Assembly: GCA_016702335.1 (NCBI GenBank)
Contig: JADJEF010000005.1
Coordinates: forward strand, 11,070-75,069
DNA: 64,000 nt
Reading direction: 5' to 3'
Source: Rhodocyclaceae bacterium
Lineage (GTDB): Bacteria > Pseudomonadota > Gammaproteobacteria > Burkholderiales > Rhodocyclaceae
The notes under the pieces are model-generated. The model saw nothing but the letters and a program-made list of their open reading frames with translations, made no database searches and was not told where the DNA came from. This document shows, piece after piece, positions 21,626 to 29,537 of the stretch (its first letter is position 1; every line of letters begins with the position of its first letter). The position numbers and the translations under genes were made by a program.

Positions 21626-22066
21626 ACGCAACCTCACCCCCTGCATATGAAGCCGATTCCTCTCCCGATGGCATAGCCGACAATGCCGCCGGCCTCGACT
21701 AAAATAGGTATTGGCCACGTCGTACGGATGACCAGCCGGGCACTCCTCCCGATCGTGACCTGGGATGATATGAGTCCCATCCTCCATCGCGTCACGGACA
21801 TTGTCGCCGTAAGAACCTTCGTATAGATGGGAATCGTTACAGCAAGCCCTGTTGTGACAGACCACGGGCCGGTGAAGCGCAAGCCCGTCGATCGGCCTGC
21901 CCAGCGAAAGCTCAAGGGCAACTCGATGAGAACCCACCTTCTTCCCGGAAAGCTTGAACGCTCCGTAGCCGGAGGGATCAAGCGCCCCCAACCACGGCCA
22001 GCAAGCCCTTGGGCCGCCGGATCGGTCAACCTTCGACCAGAACCTTCGAGTGTCCGCGTCCGTCAT
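21605..22066 (-). CDS. HNH homing endonuclease (copy b)
   Basis: 153 residues, ATG behind GGGGGTTGGTCA. Same architecture as copy a: FWSKVDRSGGPRACWPW, HRVALELSLGRPIDGLALH, core CHNRACCNDSHLYEGS with D..N, and C-terminal CPAGHPYDVANTYF plus CRLCHRERN. Inserted between tRNA-Ala and tRNA-Cys, overlapping the latter by 21 bases. The two copies are clearly paralogous but diverged, implying separate insertions or an old duplication. Confidence 0.88.
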   Translation of the reverse strand: MTDADTRRFWSKVDRSGGPRACWPWLGALDPSGYGAFKLSGKKVGSHRVALELSLGRPIDGLALHRPVVCHNRACCNDSHLYEGSYGDNVRDAMEDGTHIIPGHDREECPAGHPYDVANTYFSRGRRHCRLCHRERNRLHMQGVRLRDRVAKG

Positions 22067-22079
22067 TGACCAACCCCCT

Positions 22080-22153
22080 TGTAGGGCGAGGGATTCGAAC
22101 CCTCAACCTTCTGCTTGCAAAGCAGCCGCTCTGCCGTTAAGAGCTAGCCCCAC
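22080..22153 (-). tRNA. tRNA-Ala(TGC)
   Basis: Acceptor GTGGGGC/GCCCTAC, loop TTTGCAA on CTGC/GCAG, T arm GAGGG-TTCGAAT-CCCTC. First gene of array 2, ~70 bases after its promoter. CCA not encoded. Confidence 0.86.
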
Positions 22154-22225
22154 ATGAGCGCGAGCCCGAAGGCCCGCGCCGTGTACATCTGCTGCTTGTG
22201 AAGGTACTCGTTCTCGACGGCGGCC

Positions 22226-22254
22226 ATTGTACCATAGCCCGCCAGCGGTGTCAA
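22226..22254 (-). promoter_or_regulatory. Promoter of tRNA array 2
   Basis: Minus strand TTGACA (22249-22254), 17-bp spacer, TACAAT (22226-22231). It has the same -35, spacer length, -10 and flanking GGCC as the array 1 promoter, and overlaps the last codon of the HD-hydrolase gene. Confidence 0.85.
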
Positions 22255-22748
22255 GTTCCCGCCACCTCATCCGTCAGCAGCGACCACCGCCCGTTCTCGA
22301 TCCTGAACTTCGCCTCCGCGTAGCGCGTCAGCAGGAAGTCGATCCGCGCAACCTGCTCGGGGTCGTGCAGCTTGGCCGCCAGCGCCCGCGAGGGGTCCAT
22401 GTTATCGGCGAGGTCCGCCAGCTTCACCCGCTTGGCCGTCTCGTTCTGGCACAGACGGTCGATGTACTCATGGTGGCTCTCGCCCGGCGCATGCGTCAGG
22501 GCAATCACCGCCTCCACCGTCTCCAGCGAGAACCCCGCCTCCAGGAGGCCAACGGGCTTGACGCTCGCATCCTCCACCACGTCGTGGAGCCACGCCACCG
22601 CCACGTCCTCGCCCTCCGGGACCACGTAGGCCACCCTAGCAACGTGCTCGATGTACGGTCGCCCGGCCTTATCCGTCTGTCCCGCGTGCATCACGGTCGC
22701 CAGGAACTTCGCCGCCAGGCCCTCGGAGATCATTCCCGTCACCAACAT
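22251..22748 (-). CDS. HD-domain phosphohydrolase (RelA/SpoT hydrolase-like)
   Basis: 165 residues, ATG behind GGAGCGGCGTA. Motifs of the ppGpp-hydrolase HD domain are present in order: H21 in MHAGQTDKAGRPYIEH, H35, HD at 55-56 (AWLHDVVEDA), and a conserved KLADLADN near 110-117. No synthetase or ACT part, so it is a small alarmone-hydrolase (Mesh1/SAH-like) candidate. It could degrade (p)ppGpp and relieve stringent control of the host, or act on other nucleotides. Confidence 0.82.
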   Translation of the reverse strand: MLVTGMISEGLAAKFLATVMHAGQTDKAGRPYIEHVARVAYVVPEGEDVAVAWLHDVVEDASVKPVGLLEAGFSLETVEAVIALTHAPGESHHEYIDRLCQNETAKRVKLADLADNMDPSRALAAKLHDPEQVARIDFLLTRYAEAKFRIENGRWSLLTDEVAGT

Positions 22749-22984
22749 TACGCCGCTCCCTCCTTCCTTGTCGCTGCTCTCCACCCACTTGCACGCGCCA
22801 CAATGCCAATCGCCTCGCCAAATGTCGGGGCGCACACGAGTGGCCCGTCCATCCACGTCACCGCAACCGTGTTGCCCGCAAAAAGAACCTGTAAGCCACG
22901 ATCCCTCAGCGGGGCCGGTGCGGTCGGCGCCGCGAAGCGAAGCAGGTAGTCAACCTGCGCGTCCACCACGTCACCCGCCCCCAT
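22748..22984 (-). CDS. Small hypothetical protein
   Basis: 78 residues; start overlaps the upstream stop, stop overlaps the HD-hydrolase ATG. Contains LQVLFAGNTVAVTWMDGPLV and FGEAIGIVARASGW. Unknown; coupled to the hydrolase. Confidence 0.55.
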   Translation of the reverse strand: MGAGDVVDAQVDYLLRFAAPTAPAPLRDRGLQVLFAGNTVAVTWMDGPLVCAPTFGEAIGIVARASGWRAATRKEGAA

Positions 22985-23264
22985 TGTCCTTCCCCTTCTT
23001 CGTCGCCGCCCGCGCCTTGCGAACGTGCGATGCCAGTCCCGCCTGAATCTCGTCCAGCCTGGTCCGCTCGGCGGGACTCATCCCCCACCCGTGCCGAATG
23101 AGCGCCCTGGCCTCATCGGCCCCACTCACAACGTTCGGGCACTCTTCCTCCAGCCGCCCGAGTGCGTCCAGGACGCACCCACAGGAGAACCGCTCCCTGC
23201 CCGCCTGGCGATCCGCCAGTGCGGTCTCGCTGATCACCTGAACCTCCAGTTCCAGTTCCACCAT
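22971..23264 (-). CDS. Hypothetical protein with Cys pair
   Basis: 97 residues. Strand-rich start (VELELEVQVISETALADR), then RFSCGCVLDALGRLEEECP, a helical middle and a Lys/Gly-rich tail. No recognised family. Confidence 0.55.
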   Translation of the reverse strand: MVELELEVQVISETALADRQAGRERFSCGCVLDALGRLEEECPNVVSGADEARALIRHGWGMSPAERTRLDEIQAGLASHVRKARAATKKGKDNGGG

Positions 23265-23271
23265 CCACCTC

Positions 23272-23481
23272 CTACTCGATCTCTTCGAGCGCCGCCATCA
23301 GGAACGCCACATCCTCCGCGTAGGCCACCATCCAGGCCGGGGCGCGCAGGTAGTCCTCGTCCCCTCGCTCGTGATTCAACTCCTCAGTCAGCTCGACGGC
23401 CGTACGCGCCTGCAAGAGGCGATCGGCGATCCTTGTGAGAATCGACAACTCCCTCGCGCCGCTCGGTGACGCCTTCAGCAT
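23272..23481 (-). CDS. Small helical hypothetical protein
   Basis: 69 residues from an internal ATG; helices such as LSILTRIADRLLQARTAV and AYAEDVAFLMAALEEIE. It overlaps the end of the transglycosylase gene by ~98 bases, so the exact start is uncertain. Confidence 0.45.
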   Translation of the reverse strand: MLKASPSGARELSILTRIADRLLQARTAVELTEELNHERGDEDYLRAPAWMVAYAEDVAFLMAALEEIE

Positions 23482-24073
23482 CCGAATTGCTTGCTGACGC
23501 AATGCGGTCCCTCCACGTGATGCAATAGGACCGATCGGTCCAATCGCACGGATCGTCGCCGCGCAGAAGCGCCGCCTCGGAATCATACACCATCATGCCG
23601 CTGTGATAGGCGATCATCCCAAGCAAGTCCGCCCTACGCGGCCCGTGAACCACAAAAGGGCGGCGCACCCGCTCGTACCACGCCGCGCCGCAACGCAGGT
23701 TGAGAGCGCCATCCGCCCATCGACTGACACAGTGGCTGCCGATCTTCGAAATGATTCCCGCCTGGTACTGCGAAAGCCCCAGCTCTCCGGCGGCACCAAC
23801 GGCAAGCGGGTTGCCACTTGTCTCGATGCTGACGATCCCGGCCCACGCTACGGGGTCCACGCCACCACGGCGAGCGGCGTCCTGGATGTCCGGCCACCAT
23901 TGCCACTGGGCGCCCTTCAGGAAGGCTGGAGCGGGCGCGGCTTCTGGCGTTTCTGCCATCTCCGCTTGCGAAGAGGGATGCCTGGATAGCGCCACTCCCT
24001 CACGTGAACCCTGGCTCGCCAGTGCGGCGACGAGGAACACAAGGACCGTGCCACAGACGCGGACAATCTGCAC
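23384..24073 (-). CDS. Secreted lytic transglycosylase-like protein
   Basis: 229 residues from GTG behind GGAGAAG. Signal peptide VRVCGTVLVFLVAALAS. The domain contains VAWAGIVSIETSGNPLAV and then GAAGELGLSQYQ, matching the SLT pattern E-T/S-G-G-N-P..G-x-x-G-L-x-Q with Glu as catalytic acid. It would cleave peptidoglycan after export. It is placed in the replication block rather than with the lysis or tail genes, so it may act early, for example on wall remodelling or superinfection. Confidence 0.7.
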   Translation of the reverse strand: MQIVRVCGTVLVFLVAALASQGSREGVALSRHPSSQAEMAETPEAAPAPAFLKGAQWQWWPDIQDAARRGGVDPVAWAGIVSIETSGNPLAVGAAGELGLSQYQAGIISKIGSHCVSRWADGALNLRCGAAWYERVRRPFVVHGPRRADLLGMIAYHSGMMVYDSEAALLRGDDPCDWTDRSYCITWRDRIASASNSDAEGVTERREGVVDSHKDRRSPLAGAYGRRAD

Positions 24074-24085
24074 CTTCTCCCCCTC

Positions 24086-24442
24086 CTACATGACCTCTCG
24101 AAAAACGAGAGGCGGAACGCGGCCCTCGGAGACCGCCCACTTCAAAAGCTTCACCCTGAGCTGATACGCCTGCGTTCTGGTTGGCGCCGACTTCACGTCT
24201 TCGACCACCAGCGTCCCGTCCAGCAGGCGGTATGAGAAATCGGCCGTGTAGCCGATGGCTCGCACCTTCTTCCCCTCGGAGTCCACAAACGCTGGAACAA
24301 GTTCGAACTGAGGCTGGCACACCAGGTCGGTAATCTCGTCGGCGGCCTCCTGGTTGCGAAGAAGGAGATAGCGGCTCAGCTCCGCCGAACTATCGAATAC
24401 CTTGTCGCCCCACGCTGACCGCCGGTTCCCGTACTTCCCCAT
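24086..24442 (-). CDS. DUF1064-like nuclease
   Basis: 118 residues. KYGNRRSAWGDKVFDSSAEL, then CQPQFELVPAF, YTADFSYRLLDG and VVEDVKSAPT: the order and residues of the DUF1064 phage family, a PD-(D/E)xK-type fold with Glu in SAEL, Asp in ADF and E-x-x-K in VEDVK. Probably a recombination or restriction-like endonuclease acting with the phage replisome. Confidence 0.78.
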   Translation of the reverse strand: MGKYGNRRSAWGDKVFDSSAELSRYLLLRNQEAADEITDLVCQPQFELVPAFVDSEGKKVRAIGYTADFSYRLLDGTLVVEDVKSAPTRTQAYQLRVKLLKWAVSEGRVPPLVFREVM

Positions 24443-24851
24443 AGTATTCCACCCCCACTGACCGAGCGCGCTCACCGCGCTTATCGATCCTGGCGCCAGT
24501 GTCGTAGGCATGCCGACGGGCCGCCTCGAAAGCCATCGCAAACTCTGGCCATGTGCGCGCCCAGGAGTACACCGTCTCTCGGTTAATCGGGACGGATGCG
24601 CATGCACCCGCCACGCTCATCCCCCTGCGAAGAGCCTCGATGACGATCGTCATAACGAGGTCGCGCTCCTCCGGCGTCCGCTCGACACCGTTCTCGGGGG
24701 TCTCCTCTTCGAGGTCTGGGACGTGCAGACGGTAAAGGGACTGGCATGCCGTCTTTAGGAGTACCTCGTCACTCGTGTGGCGAGCGAAGAGGAGAAACGC
24801 CAGGTTCGCATAGAGACGTTGATGGGCATCCGCAAGTGGGTCGGACATCAT
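24390..24851 (-). CDS. HTH DNA-binding protein
   Basis: 153 residues. The C-terminal half GMSVAGACASVPINRETVYS followed by WARTWPEFAMAFEAARRHA is the pattern of terminase-small/Homeodomain-like HTH proteins (AC...I...T...W...F..A). Alternative candidate for a terminase small subunit, or a replication-associated DNA binder. Start is uncertain; a GGAGG lies ~20 bases upstream. Confidence 0.55.
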   Translation of the reverse strand: MMSDPLADAHQRLYANLAFLLFARHTSDEVLLKTACQSLYRLHVPDLEEETPENGVERTPEERDLVMTIVIEALRRGMSVAGACASVPINRETVYSWARTWPEFAMAFEAARRHAYDTGARIDKRGERARSVGVEYYGEVREPAVSVGRQGIR

Positions 24852-24939
24852 GTCAACTTCGCCAAATCGCGACCTCCCGCCAACGATCTTGCTCCATGCC
24901 CACCAAAGCGTCTCCCCCTCCTCGCACCACGAGAGTCCG

Positions 24940-25218
24940 CTACACACGCTCCCTGACCCACCCATTGAGGAAGGCTTCAGCCTCCGCGAACGGAAGCCCC
25001 TTCGCCGACAGATTGGCCACCCACGTTCTTTCCCGGCGCGCGAGGTACACCTCATCCAACTTGAACGTTGTCATCCCAAGGACGATGGATTGGCCAAGCT
25101 GGAGAACGGGGGGCGTGTCCTCCCGGAACGACTGCTCCAGGCTCGCGGAGACCCCAAACTCCCCCTCCTCGCCGTCCATCCGCCACACCGAAACGGTCTT
25201 GACTTCCCACTCGTTCAT
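24940..25218 (-). CDS. Small hypothetical protein
   Basis: 92 residues from ATG behind GGAGCACGAG. Strand-rich N-half (EVKTVSVWRMDGEEGEF) and a helical C-end (FAEAEAFLNGWVRER). No recognised domain. Confidence 0.55.
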   Translation of the reverse strand: MNEWEVKTVSVWRMDGEEGEFGVSASLEQSFREDTPPVLQLGQSIVLGMTTFKLDEVYLARRERTWVANLSAKGLPFAEAEAFLNGWVRERV

Positions 25219-25239
25219 CTCGTGCTCCATGGGGCGATT

Positions 25240-26322
25240 CTACCTCATCCGGATAGAGGTCGCAAACCTGTCTACATCACACCCCATTGACAAGAGGTAC
25301 TCGTCGGGATCGACCGGCATTGGCACAACGCGACCCCGCCCATCCGGAACCTTCGCGGCGAAAGCCGACCAAATCGGCGCCGCGCCAGCGTCACAGAGCC
25401 AGTACGTTCTATCGAACCTCCCCATCCTTCTCGCCAACGCCTCGACCGTCTCTGCCTTGGGGCGGAGCTGTGGAAGCGCCACGGTCGATGTGATCCCCGC
25501 CGAGATCAACGTTAGAGCGGTCAGCGCCCCCTCAACGACGTACAGCTCATCGGAATGCGGGTGGGTCAACGCGCTTGGGTTGAAGAGCCTGCCCTTCCTG
25601 AGGTCGTGATGCCAATGCACCTTCGGCGCCTCACCGTCCAGGTGTCGATACTGAACCGCGTCGTAGTGACCCGGCCTTCCGATCGCCTCCCATGGGAGGA
25701 CCAGACTTGGCCGGCGTCCCGGCGGACCGTAACGCTCAGGGGCGTCCCCCAACGGAAAATCGTCGTAGCCAAGGCCGTACGCCTCAGCGGTTTCCTGATC
25801 GATACCCCGCCGCGCCAGCTCCTTGAGCGCCCCAACGTGCCTCAGGAGCGCGCTTGCCACCTCCTCGAAGTACTCCTTGTTCGTCAGCCGCGCCTCTGCT
25901 TCGAGAGCGTTTTGCGCCTCCAGTAGGCGGCGCTGCTCCTCCACCCTCATCGCCTCTGCGACCGCTTGTGGGTCCAGCGGGCGGATATTGATCACGCCCA
26001 GGTCCGCGAGCTGTAGCTCGGGCGGGAGAAACGCCGGTGTGGCAACCTGGCCCTTCTTGAGCCCACTAGCAATGGTGGCCCCGCAATTCCTCGGACCATC
26101 GTCCTTCAGGAGGCCGTTGGATTCGCACGCCTGAAGGAGCTGCACGGCAGCCTGCTCCGGCCCAATCCAGCCAGCGGCGACCATCCGGCCCATGGAGAAG
26201 GCACCCGTGTTGAGCGCGTCGTTCCGCTGGCCTTGCGGCGCCGCCATCACCCTCCGTAGGGTCTGCGCGATGGCGGCCTCGATGTAGTTCTTCGCCCGCT
26301 CTTCGAGTGGACGCTCTCTCAT
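25240..26322 (-). CDS. DNA primase-like protein with TOPRIM domain
   Basis: 360 residues, ATG behind GAGGAA. N-terminal ~90 residues form a helical module (GQRNDALNTGAFSMGRMV). From ~205 the sequence follows phage primases: AEAYGLGY, SLVLPWEAIGRPGHYDAVQY, then the TOPRIM acidic motifs ELYVVEGALTAL, YWLCDAGAAP and PVDPDEYLLSMG. It would synthesise primers for the DnaB-like helicase encoded next to it. No zinc finger is visible. Confidence 0.78.
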   Translation of the reverse strand: MRERPLEERAKNYIEAAIAQTLRRVMAAPQGQRNDALNTGAFSMGRMVAAGWIGPEQAAVQLLQACESNGLLKDDGPRNCGATIASGLKKGQVATPAFLPPELQLADLGVINIRPLDPQAVAEAMRVEEQRRLLEAQNALEAEARLTNKEYFEEVASALLRHVGALKELARRGIDQETAEAYGLGYDDFPLGDAPERYGPPGRRPSLVLPWEAIGRPGHYDAVQYRHLDGEAPKVHWHHDLRKGRLFNPSALTHPHSDELYVVEGALTALTLISAGITSTVALPQLRPKAETVEALARRMGRFDRTYWLCDAGAAPIWSAFAAKVPDGRGRVVPMPVDPDEYLLSMGCDVDRFATSIRMR

Positions 26323-26329
26323 TTCCTCG

Positions 26330-26620
26330 TCACTCCTCAAGTGGGACGAGACGGAATCCCATCTCGTGGGCCATTGATCGCAGGCGAGCAAGTGCTTCGT
26401 TTTCGATGAACAACGCGGCGATCTCAATATCCGTGTAGTCCATGTCATCGACTCCGGCCACCGTCCAGTCCATCGTCGCCCTCACGCCATCATCCGCGTA
26501 TTGCCAAACCCTCGCACGGAACCGCCATTCCCCGAATGGGCAACCGACACTTAGGGCAAGAGCCCTGCCCTGGTGGAGCCCAGCGACGGCATCGTCAGTC
26601 CAGTTGAACTTCACTTTCAT
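26330..26620 (-). CDS. Small hypothetical protein between helicase and primase
   Basis: 96 residues from ATG. Contains KFNWTDDAVAGLHQGRALAL and a D-Y-T-D-IEIAALFIENEALARL helix. Overlaps the helicase stop by four bases (ATGA). Unknown; perhaps a replisome accessory factor. Confidence 0.5.
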   Translation of the reverse strand: MKVKFNWTDDAVAGLHQGRALALSVGCPFGEWRFRARVWQYADDGVRATMDWTVAGVDDMDYTDIEIAALFIENEALARLRSMAHEMGFRLVPLEE

Positions 26621-27732
26621 AGGAACACCACCGCCGCCTCCCTGCCCCTCGGGATCGCCGAACGGAGCTTGTTGGTCGCGAAATCGTGGGAAAGCATGAA
26701 CCGCGAGCGACCACGCCGGCCACCCTTCTGCTTCAGGAGCTGCAAGAGGACCAAGTCCTCGGTAACGTCGTACGTTATGTCTGATCGAAACGGCCACGGC
26801 CCGTAGCCGTCGTCGGTGTACTTCTTGACGAGCTTCTCTGGCCAACGCGCCGGCCTGGTAAGGGACATGAGCACGTCACAGCTCTGTTCCGCGACCGCGC
26901 TCCACTCGCTGTCACCGATCTCCGGGATCGGCGGAAACCCCTCACGGGCTGAAGAGTCTACAGCACGACGGGCCTGTGACGCAAGCACGACCGGGACGGC
27001 CAGTTGCCGGGCCAGAAGACGGCACGCCCGAGCGTTCTTGGCCACCTCGTGCCTCTGATCGGACGCCTCTAGGCCAAGGAGCTGGAGGTAGTCCACGCAG
27101 ATCAGCGAGGGCTTCAGGCCAGTGCTCCGGTAGAGCGCCTGGATGTCCTCCCAGATAGCCTCACCCGAGAGCGCGGCCGACGCGAACTCCGATCCCCAGA
27201 CGTTGGCCCGGTGCTCGTTCATCACGTACATCGGCACGTCCACGGCATTCCGGGCCTCGGCCCTCAGAACATCCTCACCCACGAGGCCGAGAGCGTAGTC
27301 CACGGGGCCATGCTGATCCCCGGCCACCAGGCGAGAGACCTCGGCGCCGTCCTCCTCCAGGCCGACGAACAGCACGTACTCCCCGCCCTCGACCCAGTGA
27401 ACGCCGCGATCGGCGGCCCGCTGCTGGATAGCCGCGCACTCCTGTCGAGCGAACTGGTACAGCAGGAGCGACTTGCCCTCCGATGGGCGCCCGAGCACCA
27501 CGACGAACTTCGGACCTGCAATCGTGTCCACCACCCGGTCTACAGCCCCCACGCCGATCGTAAGGGGGGTTAGCCCGCCCGCCACGGCCTTGTCAACCGC
27601 GTTGAGACGGTCCATCGCCAGGTCGGCCGGTGTCTTGATGAACACGCACTGGTTCGCCGCCCAGTGATCGCGCATCTTCTCGTCAGCGCGCAGGCGAGCC
27701 GCCGCCAGCCACGGATTTCGATCTTCGCTCAT
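26617..27732 (-). CDS. DnaB-like replicative helicase (RecA fold)
   Basis: 371 residues. Walker A GRPSEGKS at 81-88, Walker B SLICVDYLQLLG near 210, then VPVVLASQARR (DnaB motif with the Q), and an arginine-rich C-terminus. The N-terminal DnaB domain is absent, so it is a shortened phage helicase. It unwinds DNA at the fork together with the downstream primase and the upstream loader-like protein. Confidence 0.85.
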   Translation of the reverse strand: MSEDRNPWLAAARLRADEKMRDHWAANQCVFIKTPADLAMDRLNAVDKAVAGGLTPLTIGVGAVDRVVDTIAGPKFVVVLGRPSEGKSLLLYQFARQECAAIQQRAADRGVHWVEGGEYVLFVGLEEDGAEVSRLVAGDQHGPVDYALGLVGEDVLRAEARNAVDVPMYVMNEHRANVWGSEFASAALSGEAIWEDIQALYRSTGLKPSLICVDYLQLLGLEASDQRHEVAKNARACRLLARQLAVPVVLASQARRAVDSSAREGFPPIPEIGDSEWSAVAEQSCDVLMSLTRPARWPEKLVKKYTDDGYGPWPFRSDITYDVTEDLVLLQLLKQKGGRRGRSRFMLSHDFATNKLRSAIPRGREAAVVFL

Positions 27733-28592
27733 TCATCACCCCCAATGGCGTCCATGCCGGGGAAGCCGGAGATCGCATCGAGTCGTCGCTGGCGGTCCTC
27801 TGGAGTCTCGGTGCGCTGCGCGGCCCACTTTCTGGCCACCGCCTTCGCGTACACCTCCGGCGAAGACCTCGCGGCCAGTCGAAGCTGGTGGGGCCAGTTT
27901 CCGGGCGTGGCCGAGATGAAGCGAGCGGAGTCCAGGACCCACACCTCCAGAACCCGGATCGCCGCGTCCACGTCCGATGGGTCGCCGCCAAAGTCCTCCA
28001 CGATCTTACCCGCCGCACCGGCCAGTTGTCCAGCGAACGCCTTCGGCGAGCCACGCTTGCCGGTAGAGGCGGATCGCCTGGAGACGAGGGGGTTGACAGC
28101 CAGGAGTTCATGGATGGCTGCGTAGAAGGGACTCCAGCGTCCGGCGGGATCACCTTCCGGAATGTCCGAATCCGCGTTGATCGCCAGATCAACAAGTGTC
28201 TTAATGTCTTTGTCTTCACAACCTTCTAGGTTGTTGTCTCTTCCGTCTAGGAAGAGACCAGGAACCTGAGACGCGCGCTCGCCCGCGCCCGCACGTGTCG
28301 GGCGTACGCGCGGGTATATAGAGAGCGCGGTACTCAGCCGTACCAGCGGGCACGGGAGGTCGCGAACCATCCCTCTCGTCACATCCACCAGCCCCAGCCC
28401 CTCGGCCTTCCTGGCGGCTCCCACGGGCGACAGGTGTGGTAGGGCCATCCACATCTCGCCCTCGGCCTCCACCATCTCGCCCTCGGCTTCGGAGCGGAGG
28501 ATGCGACCGATCAGCCCCGCTACGGGCCAGCTCCCACCAGCCACATTCAGCGCCCAGTCCGGGATGAACGTCCCAGGTACGTCATCGTCCAC
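27729..28592 (-). CDS. Putative replisome organiser / helicase loader
   Basis: 287 residues from GTG behind GGAGGTGGATC. N-terminal ~90 residues look like a winged helix (DWALNVAGGSWPVAGLIGRI, then LPHLSPVGAARKAEGLGLV). A charged linker follows, and a helical C-terminal region (ARFISATPGNWPHQLRLAAR). Position directly upstream of the helicase and this two-part build fit a replisome organiser. Two tight hairpins lie inside the gene. Confidence 0.5.
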   Translation of the reverse strand: MDDDVPGTFIPDWALNVAGGSWPVAGLIGRILRSEAEGEMVEAEGEMWMALPHLSPVGAARKAEGLGLVDVTRGMVRDLPCPLVRLSTALSIYPRVRPTRAGAGERASQVPGLFLDGRDNNLEGCEDKDIKTLVDLAINADSDIPEGDPAGRWSPFYAAIHELLAVNPLVSRRSASTGKRGSPKAFAGQLAGAAGKIVEDFGGDPSDVDAAIRVLEVWVLDSARFISATPGNWPHQLRLAARSSPEVYAKAVARKWAAQRTETPEDRQRRLDAISGFPGMDAIGGDE

Positions 28593-28704
28593 GATCCACC
28601 TCCATGCGATTTCTTTTCGTAAGCGCCCCTACGGCGCCACCCCTACACCAGGTCCAGTTTCGGCAGCGCGGCTGCCACACACCCCCTCTACCCATGCCAC
28701 GCAT
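28582..28704 (-). CDS. Possible 40-residue basic peptide
   Basis: ATG frame of 40 codons (VWQPRCRNWTWCRGGAVG in the middle) between two genes; no good ribosome site. It would overlap the next start by 11 bases. Listed because it fills an otherwise empty 116-base gap; may be chance. Confidence 0.25.
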   Translation of the reverse strand: MRGMGRGGVWQPRCRNWTWCRGGAVGALTKRNRMEVDRGR

Positions 28705-28708
28705 CGCG

Positions 28709-29251
28709 CTACGACCCCGAATCGTCCCGAAGCGACATGAGGGCGGCGAGAACCCCAACGTCGGCGGGCGTCAGCTCGAACCATTCGCCGTTGAGGCGCT
28801 TGACCCGGAAGTAGTTGTGCAGCATCAGCTCCAATCGCCGAGCCTCCTCCGAGGACTCGGTCGGCCACGCCCGCACGATCTCGACGGCGTACCCCGATGC
28901 GGTGGAGAGCGCCTTTCGGCGAGCCTCCACGTTCACCCCTACGCCGATCTTGTAGATTCCATTGGCCCTCATCAGGTACACATTGGACGAGCGCGGCGGG
29001 CGGAGGTTCTTGGAGCCGGCGGTGCAATACCCCTCGACCGGTACTTCACCCCTCGCCGCACTGCGCTCCATCTCCGGGACGAGGGAGCGGATCGCCGCCC
29101 CAAGCTCCTCGTTCGAAAGGGACTCGATGAGCGGCGCCGTGGCGCAGATGCAGTCATGGAACTTCCACCCATCCGGCGTGATGCAGACCACGTTTGTTAT
29201 GACGAGTGCGGCCTGCTCGGCATCGTTGAACAGATACTCAAGGACGCGCAT
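28709..29251 (-). CDS. GIY-YIG (T5orf172-like) nuclease/DNA-binding protein
   Basis: 180 residues. The C-terminal half has VYLMRANGIYKIGVGVN followed by R..AL and a helix ending ARRLELMLHNYF, then GEWFELTPADV. This is the T5orf172/MUG113 form of the GIY-YIG fold. The N-terminal ~80 residues are helical and unassigned. Probably a DNA-binding or nicking protein used in recombination or host takeover. Confidence 0.75.
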   Translation of the reverse strand: MRVLEYLFNDAEQAALVITNVVCITPDGWKFHDCICATAPLIESLSNEELGAAIRSLVPEMERSAARGEVPVEGYCTAGSKNLRPPRSSNVYLMRANGIYKIGVGVNVEARRKALSTASGYAVEIVRAWPTESSEEARRLELMLHNYFRVKRLNGEWFELTPADVGVLAALMSLRDDSGS

Positions 29252-29463
29252 CAGGCGCTCCTGTACTTGCGCTGCTTGAAGCTCTTGATGCGGCTTATCT
29301 GGGCCTGGGAGACCCGGTATTCGATGGCCAGCGCCGTTTGGGTGGCCGACTTCTCGGTCAGCCTGGTACGGATGTCATCCACGTCGTCGTCAGTCAGCCT
29401 GGCGCTTGGGTGCCCCTGCCCGTAGGCTCGCGGCGGCAGCTTATCTGATCGGTTTTGAAACAC
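29251..29463 (-). CDS. Small HTH protein
   Basis: 70 residues from GTG behind GGAGGGCGAT. Sequence GQGHPSARLTDDDVDDIR then QTALAIEYRVSQAQISRIK: the repeat-and-HTH unit often seen at the end of HNH endonucleases or as free regulators. Likely binds DNA. Confidence 0.6.
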   Translation of the reverse strand: MFQNRSDKLPPRAYGQGHPSARLTDDDVDDIRTRLTEKSATQTALAIEYRVSQAQISRIKSFKQRKYRSA

Positions 29464-29537
29464 ATCGCCCTCCTTGCTGCTCGCCGGCTGGCGTGCTATG
29501 GTTAGTTCCGTCACCTCCAGTGATCGTCCACTCCACC

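Noticed and set aside
22154..22231. 27-codon frame starting inside the array 2 promoter (ATG within TACAATGG)
   Set aside because: The ATG would lie upstream of the predicted transcription start, and the frame ends inside tRNA-Ala; more likely chance.
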